A stretch of 64,000 bases of DNA from Tenuibacillus multivorans (GCF_900103915.1 NZ_FNIG01000006.1:151575-215574); one strand, 5' to 3'; shown: positions 27,482 to 37,397, counted from the first letter of the stretch. Made by a program: numbers and translations. The notes: generated from the letters alone by a model not told the origin.

Positions 27482-28759
27482 TTATTCATATGATAAGTCA
27501 TTTTGTACTAAATCTTTGTATGTTTCGCGTTTTACAACTAATTGTGATTTGCCATTTTCGACAAAAACGACAGCAGCATTCGGGAATCGATTATAATGAC
27601 TCGACATCGAGTAACCATATGCACCCGTCGATTGAACAGCCAATAAATCACCGTTTTCAATGGCAGGTACCTCTAAATCCCAAATTAACATATCACCTGA
27701 CTCACAACATTTTCCCGCAATTGATACGGTTTCGGTTATGGGTTGGTTAATTTTATTAGCTACAACAGCTTCGTACTTTGCCTGGTATAAGGCTGGTCTA
27801 ATATTATCGGTCATGCCACCGTCTACGGATACGTATTTCCGAACATCCGGAATATCCTTGACAGAGCCAACCGTATAGATAGTTGTACCCGCTTCACCAA
27901 CAATTGAACGACCAGGTTCAATCCAAATCTCAGGCATCATTAATTGGTACTCTTTTGCCTGTTCTGTTACAGCGTCTACTAATGCCACAACATATTCATT
28001 CAAAGGTAATGGCTCGTCATCATTTGTATAACGAATTCCAAACCCACCACCTAAATTAACAACTTCAGCTTGATAACCAAATTGATTGTGCCAATCTTTT
28101 AACATACTAAAAACCTTTTTCGTTGCCATGACAAACCCTTGAGTTTCAAAAATTTGCGACCCAATATGGCAATGTACACCTTGGACATGGATCCGCTCAT
28201 TTTGAAGGAGTCTCTGTAATGCCTGACCGGCCTGATGACTTGATAAATCAAAGCCGAATTTTGAGTCTTCTTGACCTGTTAGTATATAGTCATGGGTATG
28301 CGCCTCAATACCAGGTGTGACTCTTAATAAAACCTTCATCTTACGTTGATGTTTCTCTAATAGCTCTTCTAACAAATCTATTTCATAAAAATTATCAACG
28401 ACAATACATCCAATTTGATGGCGTATGGCCATATCTAATTCATCACGGTTTTTATTATTACCGTGCATATGAATTTTCTCAACTGGAAAATCAGCTTGAA
28501 TAGCTGTATAAAGTTCACCTTCAGAGACAACATCAAGACTTAACCCCTCTTGCTTGGCCACTTGTAAAATGGCAATTGAAGAAAAGGCTTTACTGGCATA
28601 TGCCACTTGATGCTTGACATTCCTCTCTTCAAAGGTTTGAGTAAACAGTCTCGCATTTTCTCTTATTTTTTCAACATCATAAACGAATAATGGTGTTCCA
28701 TATTGATTGATCAGATCGACAGCATCTATCCCACCAATATGTAAGTGATTTTGAATCAT
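27482..28759 (-). CDS. lysA: Diaminopimelate decarboxylase
   Basis: PLP enzyme that decarboxylates meso-diaminopimelate to lysine, the last step of lysine synthesis. The PLP Lys lies in YASKAFSS near residue 55; other fold III landmarks are VHCHIGSQ, VNLGGGFGI, the substrate-binding EPGRSIVGEAG and CCESGDML. 425 residues is normal. It follows spoVAF, as in B. subtilis, linking lysine synthesis to the spore operon. A perfect 12-bp inverted repeat lies in its leader. Confidence 0.95.
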   Translation of the reverse strand: MIQNHLHIGGIDAVDLINQYGTPLFVYDVEKIRENARLFTQTFEERNVKHQVAYASKAFSSIAILQVAKQEGLSLDVVSEGELYTAIQADFPVEKIHMHGNNKNRDELDMAIRHQIGCIVVDNFYEIDLLEELLEKHQRKMKVLLRVTPGIEAHTHDYILTGQEDSKFGFDLSSHQAGQALQRLLQNERIHVQGVHCHIGSQIFETQGFVMATKKVFSMLKDWHNQFGYQAEVVNLGGGFGIRYTNDDEPLPLNEYVVALVDAVTEQAKEYQLMMPEIWIEPGRSIVGEAGTTIYTVGSVKDIPDVRKYVSVDGGMTDNIRPALYQAKYEAVVANKINQPITETVSIAGKCCESGDMLIWDLEVPAIENGDLLAVQSTGAYGYSMSSHYNRFPNAAVVFVENGKSQLVVKRETYKDLVQNDLSYE

Positions 28760-28789
28760 TGTTGTTCACCTACCCTCCCTGCACAAACA

Positions 28790-28834
28790 ATACTTGTTAT
28801 CCAGAAATCTCAACCCATCCCAGATAACAAGTAT
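28790..28834 (-). promoter_or_regulatory. Inverted repeat in the lysA leader
   Basis: Perfect 12-bp arms ATACTTGTTATC / GATAACAAGTAT separated by 21 bases, ending 31 bp before the lysA start. There is no T tract after it, so it is unlikely to be a simple terminator, and I do not see the conserved boxes of a lysine riboswitch or T-box. Operator or RNA control element; function unknown. Confidence 0.5.
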
Positions 28835-28913
28835 ACCTATTATCTTCCAAAGGGATTGAATTATAGGATAAACTTTATCACATGCTTGTCAATCTATCAA
28901 CGATTATTAACCA

Positions 28914-30398
28914 CTAGCGGCGTTTATCATCCTGTGGGTGAACAATGCTTGGACGAGTTTTATGAAGTGGAACAGCTAAACGGAATAATATATGATATAA
29001 CGCACGAGCGTTGAACGGAATAACAGGCCAAAAATATGGTGTGTTTAGTGAAATCGTTCTAACTAATAACAAAATGTAAACAGTGAAACCGATCACAAGA
29101 CCCTTCACGCCAAAAAAAGCGGTGGCGATGACCAATAAAATTCTCGTTATTTTATTGGCAACACTTAATTCATAACTCGGAGTGGAGTAAGTCCCCATCG
29201 CACTTAAAGCGACATACAGAATGATTTCAGGGCCAAATAAACCAACCTGTATAGCTATCTCACCGATTAAAACAGCCGCAATCAAACCCATGGCGGTGGA
29301 AACAGCAGTTGGCGTATGGATGGCTGCAACGCGCATAAATTCGACCCCAATATCAGCCAATATAATTTGAATAAAGATTGGAATATTCCCTTCCTCATTT
29401 GGCCCAATAAAAGCTAATTCCTTTGGTAGAAGTTCAGGCTGCATCACAAATAAAAGCCACATAGGCAACAAAAATATTGAAAACATAATCCCTAAAAATC
29501 TAATCCAACGTACAAATGTTCCAACTGTTGGTGATTGTCTAAACTCCTCAGCGTGTTGAACATGATGAAAATATGTTGTCGGTGTAATAATGACGCTAGG
29601 TGAAGTGTCAACCATAATAAGAACATGTCCTTCAAAAAGATGGGCTGAGGCAACATCCGGTCTTTCTGTATAACGGACTAATGGAAACGGATTGAACTTT
29701 TGTTCGACGATAAACTCTTCTAAACTTTTCTCAGACATCGCTAACCCGTCAACGTTAATATCTTTTATATTCCCACGTACGGTCTGAACCAACCCTGGGT
29801 CAGCCACGTCTTTTATATAAGCTATAACAACATCTGTTCTCGACCTTTCTCCAATGCGTATGAGTTCATAACGTAAATTATCATCTCTAACACGTCGACG
29901 CGTAAGACCTGTATTAATGATGATGTTCTCTGTATACCCATCACGTGAACCTCTTACAACCTTTTCAGTGTCAGGTTCACTTGGTGAACGGTCAGGATAA
30001 CTCCGTACGTCAACCGCAAACGCCTTTGTACAACCATCAACAACAATGACTATTAGACCAGATAGAATATTGGTAACCGCATCGTAGGCAACATCCATTT
30101 CTTCGACTTGATAATTAACAATGCGGTTTTCAACTATTTCATGTACCTTACGCTTACTTCGGTTAAAATGTTCAACTTCATTAAGCTCTAATAGTTCTTT
30201 TAATACCATATTGACATGACTTTTATCATTTAGCCCTGTCACAAAATAAACATCTACATCGGTATCTAATACATTAATCGTTCGATAATCAACATCAAAA
30301 GAAACACCAATACCTAATAGATCTTTAAATAGTTCACGATTCTTTTTGATTGATTTGCTCAGTTTCACATCTCTATTTTCAAACTTCAAATCCATCAT
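28914..30398 (-). CDS. spoVAF: SpoVAF, GerA-family spore membrane protein
   Basis: 494-residue protein of the germinant receptor A-subunit family: a soluble N-terminal half (about 1-270) followed by 5-6 membrane helices, with the conserved segments [21 protein letters not shown] and the long [18 protein letters not shown] (shortened). It is the last spoVA gene and is thought to work with germinant receptors or the DPA channel in B. subtilis. Its ATG overlaps the spoVAEB stop (ATGA). Confidence 0.92.
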   Translation of the reverse strand: MMDLKFENRDVKLSKSIKKNRELFKDLLGIGVSFDVDYRTINVLDTDVDVYFVTGLNDKSHVNMVLKELLELNEVEHFNRSKRKVHEIVENRIVNYQVEEMDVAYDAVTNILSGLIVIVVDGCTKAFAVDVRSYPDRSPSEPDTEKVVRGSRDGYTENIIINTGLTRRRVRDDNLRYELIRIGERSRTDVVIAYIKDVADPGLVQTVRGNIKDINVDGLAMSEKSLEEFIVEQKFNPFPLVRYTERPDVASAHLFEGHVLIMVDTSPSVIITPTTYFHHVQHAEEFRQSPTVGTFVRWIRFLGIMFSIFLLPMWLLFVMQPELLPKELAFIGPNEEGNIPIFIQIILADIGVEFMRVAAIHTPTAVSTAMGLIAAVLIGEIAIQVGLFGPEIILYVALSAMGTYSTPSYELSVANKITRILLVIATAFFGVKGLVIGFTVYILLLVRTISLNTPYFWPVIPFNARALYHILFRLAVPLHKTRPSIVHPQDDKRR

Positions 30399-30751
30399 CC
30401 TTTAGGTTTAAAAATGATTGCGACGATAAATCCAAACAGAATCGCTGAAGCAATACCAGCAGAAGTTAATTGAAAGATCCCAATGGAAACACCAATAAAC
30501 CCATGCTCTTCAGCTTGTGCCATCGCGCCGTGTAAAAGCGAATGACCAAAGCTGGTAATCGGTACAGTCGCACCAGCACCTGCAAATTCGATTAATTTGT
30601 CGTATAAGTTGAACCCGTCTAATACTGCCCCTGCTACGACGAATGAAGACACGACATGTGCCGGTGTCAATTTAAATACATCTAACAATATCTGGCCTAC
30701 GACACATATTAGACCACCTACCACAAATGCCCAAAAGAAATCCATAAACAT
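30395..30751 (-). CDS. spoVAEB: SpoVAEB, spore DPA-channel membrane protein
   Basis: 118-residue membrane protein related to SpoVAC; both share the FVGGLICVxGQ and [18 protein letters not shown] signature. Part of the spore inner-membrane complex that takes up dipicolinic acid in sporulation and releases it in germination. ATG at 30751 follows AAGGGCGG and overlaps the spoVAD stop by a base; a longer frame adds 14 unlikely residues. The separate spoVAEA gene that normally follows is missing. Confidence 0.92.
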   Translation of the reverse strand: MFMDFFWAFVVGGLICVVGQILLDVFKLTPAHVVSSFVVAGAVLDGFNLYDKLIEFAGAGATVPITSFGHSLLHGAMAQAEEHGFIGVSIGIFQLTSAGIASAILFGFIVAIIFKPKG

Positions 30752-31758
30752 TATGCATCCGCCCTTTTTAATACAACCCCATGCGCGATACAAGGGATTG
30801 TTTCTTTTTGTTGTGTCATCGTTGGACTTAACAAAGTACCTGTTGCACAGATTAATACCTTTTTCAATTTATTTTCCTTTAATTGTTGCAATATATAGCC
30901 ATAGGTCACGACGGCTGAACTAGCACAGCCGCTTCCACCGGCAAAAACTTGTTGATTAGAGTGGTAAACCATGAGCCCGCAATCGCGGTGGATACCCTCG
31001 ATATCATAACCCGATTGTTCAGTCATTTTCTTAACAATTGGGGTACCAACACTCGATAAATCTCCAGTTAAGATTAAATCGTAGTCCTCTGGCTTACGAT
31101 TAAAATCCTTTAAATGTTGGACGATGGTATCAGCGGCTGCAGGTGCCATGGCAGACCCCATATCTAATGGGTCATCCATTCCATAATCAATAACCTTTCC
31201 GATCGTGGCACCTTCGACCTGTACTTCAGATGCTTCATTATTTATCAGTACCGTTCCTGCACCTGTCACGGTTGTTGTAGAGGTATCCGGCTTTTGCCCA
31301 CCATATTCTGTTGGATATCGGAATTGTCGCTCCGCCGTTGAATAATGGCTGCTTGTGCTAGCTAGTACATTTTTGCAATTTCCACTATCAATTAAAGATG
31401 AACCAATCGCTAACGTTTCCATTGATGTAGAACAAGCACCAAATACACATAAAAATGAACTCGGAAGATCGCGAGCGACATAGTTTGATGTCACATTCTG
31501 ATTCAATAAATCGCCACTAATAAATAAGTCAATTGCATCTTCACGGACGTTCGTATTTTCCATACAAATCTTTATCGACTTTTTCAATAGCGCTTGCTCT
31601 GCTTTTTCCCAACTATCCTCATTACAATGCAATTCATCAAACGAATAATCATACGTTTGTCCAAGTGGACCCTGTTTCTCTTTAGGACCCGTTACGGTTG
31701 CTGATGATTGAATATATACACCTTGATTAAACATCCATGATTGTTTACCAATTTTCAT
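30751..31758 (-). CDS. spoVAD: SpoVAD, DPA-binding thiolase-fold protein
   Basis: 335-residue soluble protein with the thiolase/ketosynthase fold, including [12 protein letters not shown] around the position of the active-site Cys and [21 protein letters not shown] (split). SpoVAD binds dipicolinic acid at the inner spore membrane and is essential for its uptake in B. subtilis. ATG at 31758 is used because the conserved N-terminus ([10 protein letters not shown]) begins there. Confidence 0.95.
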   Translation of the reverse strand: MKIGKQSWMFNQGVYIQSSATVTGPKEKQGPLGQTYDYSFDELHCNEDSWEKAEQALLKKSIKICMENTNVREDAIDLFISGDLLNQNVTSNYVARDLPSSFLCVFGACSTSMETLAIGSSLIDSGNCKNVLASTSSHYSTAERQFRYPTEYGGQKPDTSTTTVTGAGTVLINNEASEVQVEGATIGKVIDYGMDDPLDMGSAMAPAAADTIVQHLKDFNRKPEDYDLILTGDLSSVGTPIVKKMTEQSGYDIEGIHRDCGLMVYHSNQQVFAGGSGCASSAVVTYGYILQQLKENKLKKVLICATGTLLSPTMTQQKETIPCIAHGVVLKRADA

Positions 31759-31773
31759 TATGTTCACCCTCAC

Positions 31774-32220
31774 CTATAAAAACTGTTCGACTAAGTATCG
31801 AATTAAACCAACGATATAAGCAGACACGGTTCCAAAAACAATGACTGAACCAGCCAGTTTAAACATATTCGTTGCAACGCCTAAAACCAAACCTTCACTT
31901 TTATGTTCTAATGCGGCACTCGCAACTGAGTTCGCGAATCCTGTAACAGGAACAGCAGACCCTGCACCAGCAAATTGCCCTATTTTATCGTAAATACCGA
32001 AACCAGTTAACAAGGCTGCGATTAATATTAAGGTAGAAATCGTAGGATTAGTCGCTTGTTTTTCTGTAAAGTCGAAAACTTCCATATAAAAAATCGTCAA
32101 CCCTTGTCCAATCACACAAATTAGCCCACCAACAAGAAAAGCTTTAATACAATTTTTAACTAAATTAGGTTTAGGCTGATATTTCTTAATATCTTTTGCA
32201 TAATTATCCTTTGTAATCAA
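31774..32220 (-). CDS. spoVAC: SpoVAC, mechanosensitive spore DPA channel subunit
   Basis: 148 residues, four to five hydrophobic segments, with AFLVGGLICVIGQGL near residue 28 and FAGAGSAVPVTGFANS near 93. B. subtilis SpoVAC acts as a mechanosensitive channel for DPA release. The charged, Lys-rich N-terminus is cytoplasmic. It lies 15 bp after spoVAB and 15 bp before spoVAD, in operon order. Confidence 0.94.
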   Translation of the reverse strand: MITKDNYAKDIKKYQPKPNLVKNCIKAFLVGGLICVIGQGLTIFYMEVFDFTEKQATNPTISTLILIAALLTGFGIYDKIGQFAGAGSAVPVTGFANSVASAALEHKSEGLVLGVATNMFKLAGSVIVFGTVSAYIVGLIRYLVEQFL

Positions 32221-32235
32221 TTCTGTGACACTCCT

Positions 32236-32655
32236 TTATCTAACGTAGATGACCCATTGAAAGATGGATCCCATAATTTTTCCAAACACTATTGCTAAAA
32301 CGAGTAGCTCGATTTTGTATTCAAGCTTTATTCGTTTGGCTAAAATAGGGAAAACATTTAACACTTCAGTTAAGGCTGCTGCAAGCATTCCAATAAATAT
32401 CCCATGTAATAGTCCCCAAAACATTTCAATTGCGATTGGGATATGAACGGATATACTGGTAAAGGATAGATAAATTCCAAATAAAGCGCCTAAAATAACA
32501 GCCCATTCGTAGGCCCGTAAAAAACGCTTGGATTTACTTAATTGGACGAGTCGGGGAATAATCCCTAAAACGGATATAAAGGCAACAAAGCCTGAGCCAA
32601 CTGCTAGGCCACCAGCTAAACCTACAAACATTTCAATTAAATAGCTAACGATCAT
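32236..32655 (-). CDS. spoVAB: SpoVAB membrane protein
   Basis: 139-residue protein with about four membrane helices and a Gly-rich first helix (FVGLAGGLAVGSGFVAF). Matches SpoVAB of B. subtilis in size and place between spoVAA and spoVAC. It is needed, with the rest of SpoVA, for dipicolinate uptake; its own mechanism is not known. Starts 11 bp inside the spoVAA end. Confidence 0.92.
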   Translation of the reverse strand: MIVSYLIEMFVGLAGGLAVGSGFVAFISVLGIIPRLVQLSKSKRFLRAYEWAVILGALFGIYLSFTSISVHIPIAIEMFWGLLHGIFIGMLAAALTEVLNVFPILAKRIKLEYKIELLVLAIVFGKIMGSIFQWVIYVR

Positions 32656-33265
32656 CGTCTTTATTCAACTCGTTTTCATTGAATGACACGTATTGTTGAA
32701 GATCTTGATCATAATTAAACATTTCCACTTCAAGTGGGCTTGGTTCCTCGTTAATCCGTTTTTTAAAGAAGTGATTAAAAAACAGAATCATACCTAAACC
32801 TAACCCAATTGAATATGGAATTTGTAGCCATAATACGCTTCGCTCTTCACTTTCTGCTGAAATCATGTCATGAAGGGTTCCTTGAACTTCCTCCATGTTG
32901 ACATCAAAATGGAAGTTCATTATCGCCATTGCTGCTCCAACGAACAATAAACACCATATAAAGGCAACAAAAACGGGGTATATTTTAGGTTTTGGTTGAT
33001 ATATAACTAGAATGGATTGGGATGCTCCAACGGACTCAACTTCATATTCTGGATACAGACTATTGATGCGCTCAATGATTTTAAATAAGTCAAAAACTTT
33101 ATAAGTATGGTCCTTTTCGGAAACAGTGTGTAGATATAATGTGGATAGCTTCTTTTTTAATTCCTCATTATTTGTACTAATGTAAGCAATGTCTTTCAGG
33201 TGAATTTGTTGTCCTTTTTTTACGACTTGTCTTGGTTTTAAGCGTAAATAAATAACGTGTGCCAT
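32645..33265 (-). CDS. spoVAA: SpoVAA, first protein of the spoVA operon
   Basis: 206 residues: a soluble N-terminal domain (about 1-95, beginning YLRLKPRQVVKKGQ) and two membrane helices (about 98-117 and 150-170). Same layout as B. subtilis SpoVAA. The operon is sigma-G dependent there; here a CATAATA at 33337-33331 upstream resembles a sigma-G -10, but no matching -35 at correct spacing was found. A terminator separates it from sigF. Confidence 0.92.
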   Translation of the reverse strand: MAHVIYLRLKPRQVVKKGQQIHLKDIAYISTNNEELKKKLSTLYLHTVSEKDHTYKVFDLFKIIERINSLYPEYEVESVGASQSILVIYQPKPKIYPVFVAFIWCLLFVGAAMAIMNFHFDVNMEEVQGTLHDMISAESEERSVLWLQIPYSIGLGLGMILFFNHFFKKRINEEPSPLEVEMFNYDQDLQQYVSFNENELNKDDDR

Positions 33266-33404
33266 TGTGCATCAACTCCATGTTGTGATTTCATGACGAA
33301 CTCACTAACCGTACACCATTCTATATTGGTTATTATGTACATTTGGTTAATGAACATGTATGACAACAATCACAGAATTCTTTTTTCCTTATGGATTTAA
33401 AAAA

Positions 33405-33437
33405 GGCATTTGCGATTTCAACCGCAAATGCCTTTTT
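33405..33437 (-). terminator. Rho-independent terminator after sigF
   Basis: Perfect 10-bp stem GGCATTTGCG / CGCAAATGCC, 8-base loop, bordered on both sides by A/T tracts, so it could act in both directions; only sigF, transcribed on the minus strand, needs it. Confidence 0.9.
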
Positions 33438-33441
33438 CTAT

Positions 33442-34203
33442 TTACTGATTAAGCAAGTGACCCATTTGTTCTAATATATTTTTCTCCAGCCTTGATACTT
33501 GTACTTGAGAAATGTTTAATCGTTTAGCCACCTCTGATTGAGTATGATCTTTAAAATAACGTAAATAAATAATTAATCGTTCTCTCGAATCTAATTGTCG
33601 AATCGCTTCCTTTAAAGCGATATGATCAAACCAACTTGAATCTTTCTCAGCGATTTGATCCATAAGTGTAATCGGATCACCTTCATTCTCAAACACTGTC
33701 TCATGAATCGAATGAGGATTTTGGTTCGCCTCTAAGGCCATGATAATATCCTCGCTTGGAATATTTAAAGCTTCACTAATTTCTGATATGGAAGGAGCCC
33801 TCCCATGTTCTTTTGAGAATTCTTCCATATAACCACGTATTTTATGGTTTGACTCCTTTAATGAACGACTCACTTTAATGGAACCATCATCTCTAATAAA
33901 ACGCTGAATCTCGCCTATTATCATCGGTACAGCATATGTCGAAAACTTAACATCATACGATAGATCAAATTTGTCTATGGATTTTATAAGGCCAATACAG
34001 CCGATCTGAAAGAGATCTTCCTGTTCATAGCCTCTATTTAAAAAACGCTGAACAACTGACCACACAAGGCGAGTGTTCTTTTTAACAAGTTTATCTCGGG
34101 CTGCTTCATCGCCTGCCTGACTAAGTTCAATCAATTCCCTTACTTGTTCATTTTTCAATGGCTGTTCATCTTTAAGTTTACCGTTTCCACTCATAGGCAT
34201 CAC
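33442..34203 (-). CDS. sigF: Sporulation sigma factor sigma-F
   Basis: First forespore-specific sigma factor. 253 residues with region 2 ([26 protein letters not shown], in part) and region 4 HTH ([22 protein letters not shown]). Held inactive by SpoIIAB and released through SpoIIAA. The start region overlaps the spoIIAB stop (ATGA-type), so expression is coupled; ATG choice among the first residues (34203, 34200 or 34194) is uncertain. Canonical third gene of the spoIIA operon. Confidence 0.95.
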   Translation of the reverse strand: MMPMSGNGKLKDEQPLKNEQVRELIELSQAGDEAARDKLVKKNTRLVWSVVQRFLNRGYEQEDLFQIGCIGLIKSIDKFDLSYDVKFSTYAVPMIIGEIQRFIRDDGSIKVSRSLKESNHKIRGYMEEFSKEHGRAPSISEISEALNIPSEDIIMALEANQNPHSIHETVFENEGDPITLMDQIAEKDSSWFDHIALKEAIRQLDSRERLIIYLRYFKDHTQSEVAKRLNISQVQVSRLEKNILEQMGHLLNQ

Positions 34204-34643
34204 CTACGGTTTGCGGTTTCATTTTGATTGAACATTTTCCTCATCGTGACCGTTGTTCCAAAACCCATTTGTGAATCTACCGTTATCGCATCCATAAAAT
34301 TTTCCATAATCGTAAAGCCCATTCCCGATCGCTCGAGTTCTGGTTTCGAAGTGAACATCGGTTGTGTGGCTTCATCAACGTTATCAATTCCACGGCCATG
34401 ATCCATAATTTTCACTTCCACTTCTCCTTCACGAATATGGCATTCTAACGTCACCATGCCTTCTTCATCATCTTCATACCCATGGATAATAGCGTTTGTA
34501 ACAGCTTCAGAAACAACCGTTTTAATTTCTGTTAGCTCATCAACAGTTGGGTCTAATTGTGCAATAAATGATGCAACAGAAACTCTTGCAAATGACTCAT
34601 TCTCACTTTTCGCTGTAAACTCAATTCTCATGTAATTATTCAT
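34200..34643 (-). CDS. spoIIAB: Anti-sigma-F factor / serine kinase SpoIIAB
   Basis: GHKL-family protein kinase that binds sigma-F and phosphorylates SpoIIAA. ATP-binding boxes are visible: [14 protein letters not shown] (N box), MDHGRGIDN (G1) and RSGMGFTIM (G2). 147 residues is normal. It overlaps both neighbours by 4 bp, consistent with stoichiometric coupling in the partner-switch operon. Confidence 0.96.
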   Translation of the reverse strand: MNNYMRIEFTAKSENESFARVSVASFIAQLDPTVDELTEIKTVVSEAVTNAIIHGYEDDEEGMVTLECHIREGEVEVKIMDHGRGIDNVDEATQPMFTSKPELERSGMGFTIMENFMDAITVDSQMGFGTTVTMRKMFNQNETANRR

Positions 34644-34993
34644 GATGCCACCCCCAAGCGTGCAAGGGCAGCTTCTTCATCACTAGCAGTACGGACGAGC
34701 TTAAACAAACCAGATAATTCGAATAATCGTTTTACAGATTGATTATAAGAACAGATGACCATCTCGCCATCTAATTGTTTCACTTCTTTATATCGGCCTA
34801 AAAATACCCCCAAGCCTGAAGAGTCCATAAAAGCTAACTCTTCCAAGTTAACGACAACGTGTTTAATACTTTGATCACTTAACTGCTGTTTCCACTCTTC
34901 TTTTAGTCGTTCTGCTTCGTGATGATCAAGCTCTCCAATTAGTCTTACTAGCAAAACTTCTTCTCTTTTTTCAAAATTTGAAATAAGACTCAA
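34640..34993 (-). CDS. spoIIAA: Anti-anti-sigma-F factor SpoIIAA
   Basis: STAS-domain protein that, when dephosphorylated, captures SpoIIAB and frees sigma-F. The phosphorylated Ser lies in the conserved [14 protein letters not shown] at about residues 55-68. 117 residues, as in B. subtilis. It starts the spoIIA operon behind GAAGGAGG, with a candidate sigma-H promoter just upstream and a TTG start at 34993. Confidence 0.95.
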   Translation of the reverse strand: MSLISNFEKREEVLLVRLIGELDHHEAERLKEEWKQQLSDQSIKHVVVNLEELAFMDSSGLGVFLGRYKEVKQLDGEMVICSYNQSVKRLFELSGLFKLVRTASDEEAALARLGVAS

Positions 34994-35032
34994 CGCTTTT
35001 TTCCTCCTTCAAATGAAATTAAGCTATATGAG

Positions 35033-35062
35033 TCTTTCTTTTTCTTCTTTAAAAATTCCTGC
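35033..35062 (-). promoter_or_regulatory. Candidate sigma-H promoter of the spoIIA operon
   Basis: Minus-strand GCAGGAATT fits the sigma-H -35 pattern RNAGGAWWW exactly, and AAAGAAAGA, 12 bp downstream, fits RNNGAATWW with one change. It lies about 40 bp upstream of spoIIAA, where B. subtilis has its sigma-H start. No clear 0A box was identified. Confidence 0.5.
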
Positions 35063-35094
35063 CGGTTGACAAAACTAGTTAAGAATCGACGAAA

Positions 35095-36261
35095 TTATTT
35101 ACCCCGATGGATGGATTTAAGTGATCTTTTCCATAGCGTCCATATATTAGCGTCTTTTACGTCATTCATCACAATTAATGGATATTCAGCAACAACCTCA
35201 TCATCCTTAACAACTTTTATTTTACCTACTTCGTCACCTTTTTCGACTGGCCATGTGTTAGATTTGGTTTCAATCTTTGTTTGATAGTCCTCTAAAGAAT
35301 CTCCTTTTTTAACGAGTAAGGAAACATTCGATTTTGGTGAGGCATAAATTTTACTATTAGATTTTAATGGCTCCCACTCATGTACCTTATCATCTTTACT
35401 GAACAGACGTTTAACATCATAGTGACCAAAAGCATAATCAAGCATGTTTGTGATATCTTTATTACGATCCTTCGCTGTATCCGCTCCCATTACAACAGCA
35501 ATCATACGCATATCATCACGTTTAGCTGTTGCGGTTAAAGAATATTTCGCTTTTGACGTATAGCCTGTTTTCAGTCCATCTACCCCTTGGTAAAACTTGA
35601 CTAACCGATTAGTGTTCACTAACCAAAACTCATCATCTGTCCCTTTACGAAGATAATCCTCATAAATTTTCGTGTATTCCGTTATTTCTTCATGTTTAAG
35701 TAATTCTCTAGCCATGACAGCCATATCATAAGCTGAAGAGTAATGATTTTCAGCAGGTAATCCAGTGGTATTAACAAAATTCGTATCCTTTAACCCTAAG
35801 GATTTGGCTTTTTCATTCATCATTTCGACAAATACTTCTTCAGTTGCAGCTATTCTCTCAGCTAAAGCGACAGAAGCATCATTTGCTGAGGCGACTGCTA
35901 CTGCTTTTAAAAGATCTTTAACCGTCATTTCCTCAAATGGTTCTAAGTATATTTGCGTCCCGCCCATTGATGCTGCATGCTCACTTACTCGAACCTTTTC
36001 ATCTAATGTAATCGTACCTTCATCTAACGCCTCCATAACTAATAACATCGTCATGATTTTGGTCATAGAAGCTGGCGGTAATCGTTTTGAAGATTCTTCA
36101 TTATACATGATTTCGCCTGTATCAAATTCCATTAGTAGGGCTGATTTGGCAGACTCAGTTAAATCAGACGGTTCACCACCTTCCTGTTGTTCAGCTAACA
36201 ATGCAGGACTCGGTAATAAAAGTGTAAAAACTAAAACACTAATCAAAAATTTATATTTCAT
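35095..36261 (-). CDS. dacF: D-alanyl-D-alanine carboxypeptidase DacF
   Basis: 388-residue low-molecular-weight penicillin-binding protein. A signal peptide (about 1-24) precedes SMTK (nucleophilic Ser), SAND and KTGY motifs; after residue 280 a PBP5-type C-terminal beta domain and a final amphipathic anchor helix remain. In B. subtilis it is expressed in the forespore and regulates cortex cross-linking together with DacB. It lies 101 bp upstream of spoIIAA, the conserved order. Confidence 0.94.
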   Translation of the reverse strand: MKYKFLISVLVFTLLLPSPALLAEQQEGGEPSDLTESAKSALLMEFDTGEIMYNEESSKRLPPASMTKIMTMLLVMEALDEGTITLDEKVRVSEHAASMGGTQIYLEPFEEMTVKDLLKAVAVASANDASVALAERIAATEEVFVEMMNEKAKSLGLKDTNFVNTTGLPAENHYSSAYDMAVMARELLKHEEITEYTKIYEDYLRKGTDDEFWLVNTNRLVKFYQGVDGLKTGYTSKAKYSLTATAKRDDMRMIAVVMGADTAKDRNKDITNMLDYAFGHYDVKRLFSKDDKVHEWEPLKSNSKIYASPKSNVSLLVKKGDSLEDYQTKIETKSNTWPVEKGDEVGKIKVVKDDEVVAEYPLIVMNDVKDANIWTLWKRSLKSIHRGK

Positions 36262-36378
36262 TATACTCCCTCCATTTCATGCTTCATATTTTTTCCAAGC
36301 TCTCAAGCTTTTATTACAAAAAAATAAAACTTGTCTATTTTTACAACTGTTTTCGAAATGTTTGTTTCTTTATCTACC

Positions 36379-36435
36379 GCAGTTGAAATACACTTCGCTT
36401 TTAGCCGACCAGGAGTCTTCGTGTATTTCAACTGC
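36379..36435. repeat. Palindromic interspersed repeat, short form (copy B)
   Basis: 57 bp bounded by a perfect 15-bp inverted repeat (GCAGTTGAAATACAC / GTGTATTTCAACTGC). It shares both ends and most interior sequence with copy A at 13736-13813 but lacks about 25 central bases, consistent with deletion between two CGCTT direct repeats seen in copy A. It lies between dacF and the sulfotransferase gene, at the edge of the inserted sulfotransferase-cysC segment. Confidence 0.85.
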
Positions 36436-36522
36436 TTGTTATGATCTATTACATATAAAATACTTAAAAATAACAGCTTTTAAAAAGTGGCAGAGCTAAC
36501 TCCACCACAAAGTAAAATTATC

Positions 36523-37239
36523 TTATCCTTGCATGTCACGTACCCACACTTCCATCTCATTTCTTGTTTGAGAATCCAATGCATCGATATCTTTTAGGAA
36601 TTTAGCTTTGGCCCAGCGATATAATTCAATATCATATTGATTATACGTTTCAATAGTCTTAATTAGCCTTTTAGGAATCGCATTGACTTTAGGACGATTC
36701 TTAGTTTGGTTTTGTTTTTTAACAGCTGATAAATCCCAATTAAAACGCTTTTTCATAAAAAATAATGACTCAAAATACATATCTGTAAAACCAACCAATG
36801 AAATATTTCGTTTGATATTGTTCTTAGCCTGTTTGATATTATTTGGATCGCCACCCGATAAATAACGAGTCGCGAGATTGACTGTTCGGTATCGAAGGTT
36901 TCGAAGGTCTTTTTTTGATTTAAAACGTTTATTTGGGATTTTGTCATTTTTTATATATTCTACAAATTGTTCTAAACTCATATTTCTGAACTGTTTATAA
37001 AGCGGGTCTCGCTCATACCTTTTAATATAGTAATAGGTGGATATCACCCTATCGACGGGATCCCTTAGCATCGTTAAGAATTCCGGTTGTGAAAGCTGTT
37101 TGAAAAATTTTGAATGCCAGACGTGAATCGTTTCCTGTTGTCTTCCAAATAAATCCCATAACGTCTTCCCGCCAGTCTTGGGTATATGCAAAAAACACAC
37201 TTGATCTTTCTTTATCTCTTCACTGTCAAATACAATCAC
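36523..37239 (-). CDS. Sulfotransferase family protein
   Basis: 238-residue protein that would transfer sulfate from PAPS to an acceptor. The 5'-phosphosulfate loop FLHIPKTGGKT (P-loop-like, residues 16-26) and the 3'-phosphate site MLRDPVDRVISTYYY (about 60-75) are intact. No signal peptide or membrane helix, so it should act in the cytoplasm. GTG at 37239 follows GGAAGG; the longer frame to 37278 lacks a site. The divergent neighbour cysC makes PAPS. The acceptor (glycan, lipid or small molecule) cannot be told. Not part of the usual pdp-dacF order, hence probably acquired. Confidence 0.85.
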   Translation of the reverse strand: MIVFDSEEIKKDQVCFLHIPKTGGKTLWDLFGRQQETIHVWHSKFFKQLSQPEFLTMLRDPVDRVISTYYYIKRYERDPLYKQFRNMSLEQFVEYIKNDKIPNKRFKSKKDLRNLRYRTVNLATRYLSGGDPNNIKQAKNNIKRNISLVGFTDMYFESLFFMKKRFNWDLSAVKKQNQTKNRPKVNAIPKRLIKTIETYNQYDIELYRWAKAKFLKDIDALDSQTRNEMEVWVRDMQG

Positions 37240-37324
37240 ATGCGTACACCTTCCTCTTTTTATAGCTAAAACTAACAAAAAGTAGATTTTAATGTATTAT
37301 AAGTAGATTTCGTTATAGTGTGTA

Positions 37325-37397
37325 AGCCACGAGTGACCATTAAACCAATAAAATGGAACCCATTTTCACTTATAGGTTTACCAAAAGTATGGTGGCT
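37325..37397 (+). promoter_or_regulatory. Multi-stem inverted repeat upstream of cysC
   Basis: Three nested complementary pairs: AGCCAC/GTGGCT (37325 and 37392), TAAACC/GGTTTA (37341 and 37375) and AAAATGG/CCATTTT (37350 and 37360). Together they could form an extended stem with internal loops ending about 70 bp before the cysC start. It matches no riboswitch I recognise. Could be a leader RNA of cysC or an operator for both divergent genes. Confidence 0.4.

Noticed and set aside
28760..28913. Lysine riboswitch or T-box before lysA
   Set aside because: The leader is short and I see neither the conserved L-box elements nor the T-box AGGGTGG motif.
33266..33404. Complete sigma-G promoter for spoVAA
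   Set aside because: CATAATA is a good -10 but no -35 was found at 17-18 bp, so it was not listed as a feature.
35765..36499. Long plus-strand open frame (244 codons) opposite dacF
   Set aside because: It is the antisense of the conserved DacF catalytic domain and continues through the palindromic repeat; codon bias mirrors dacF.
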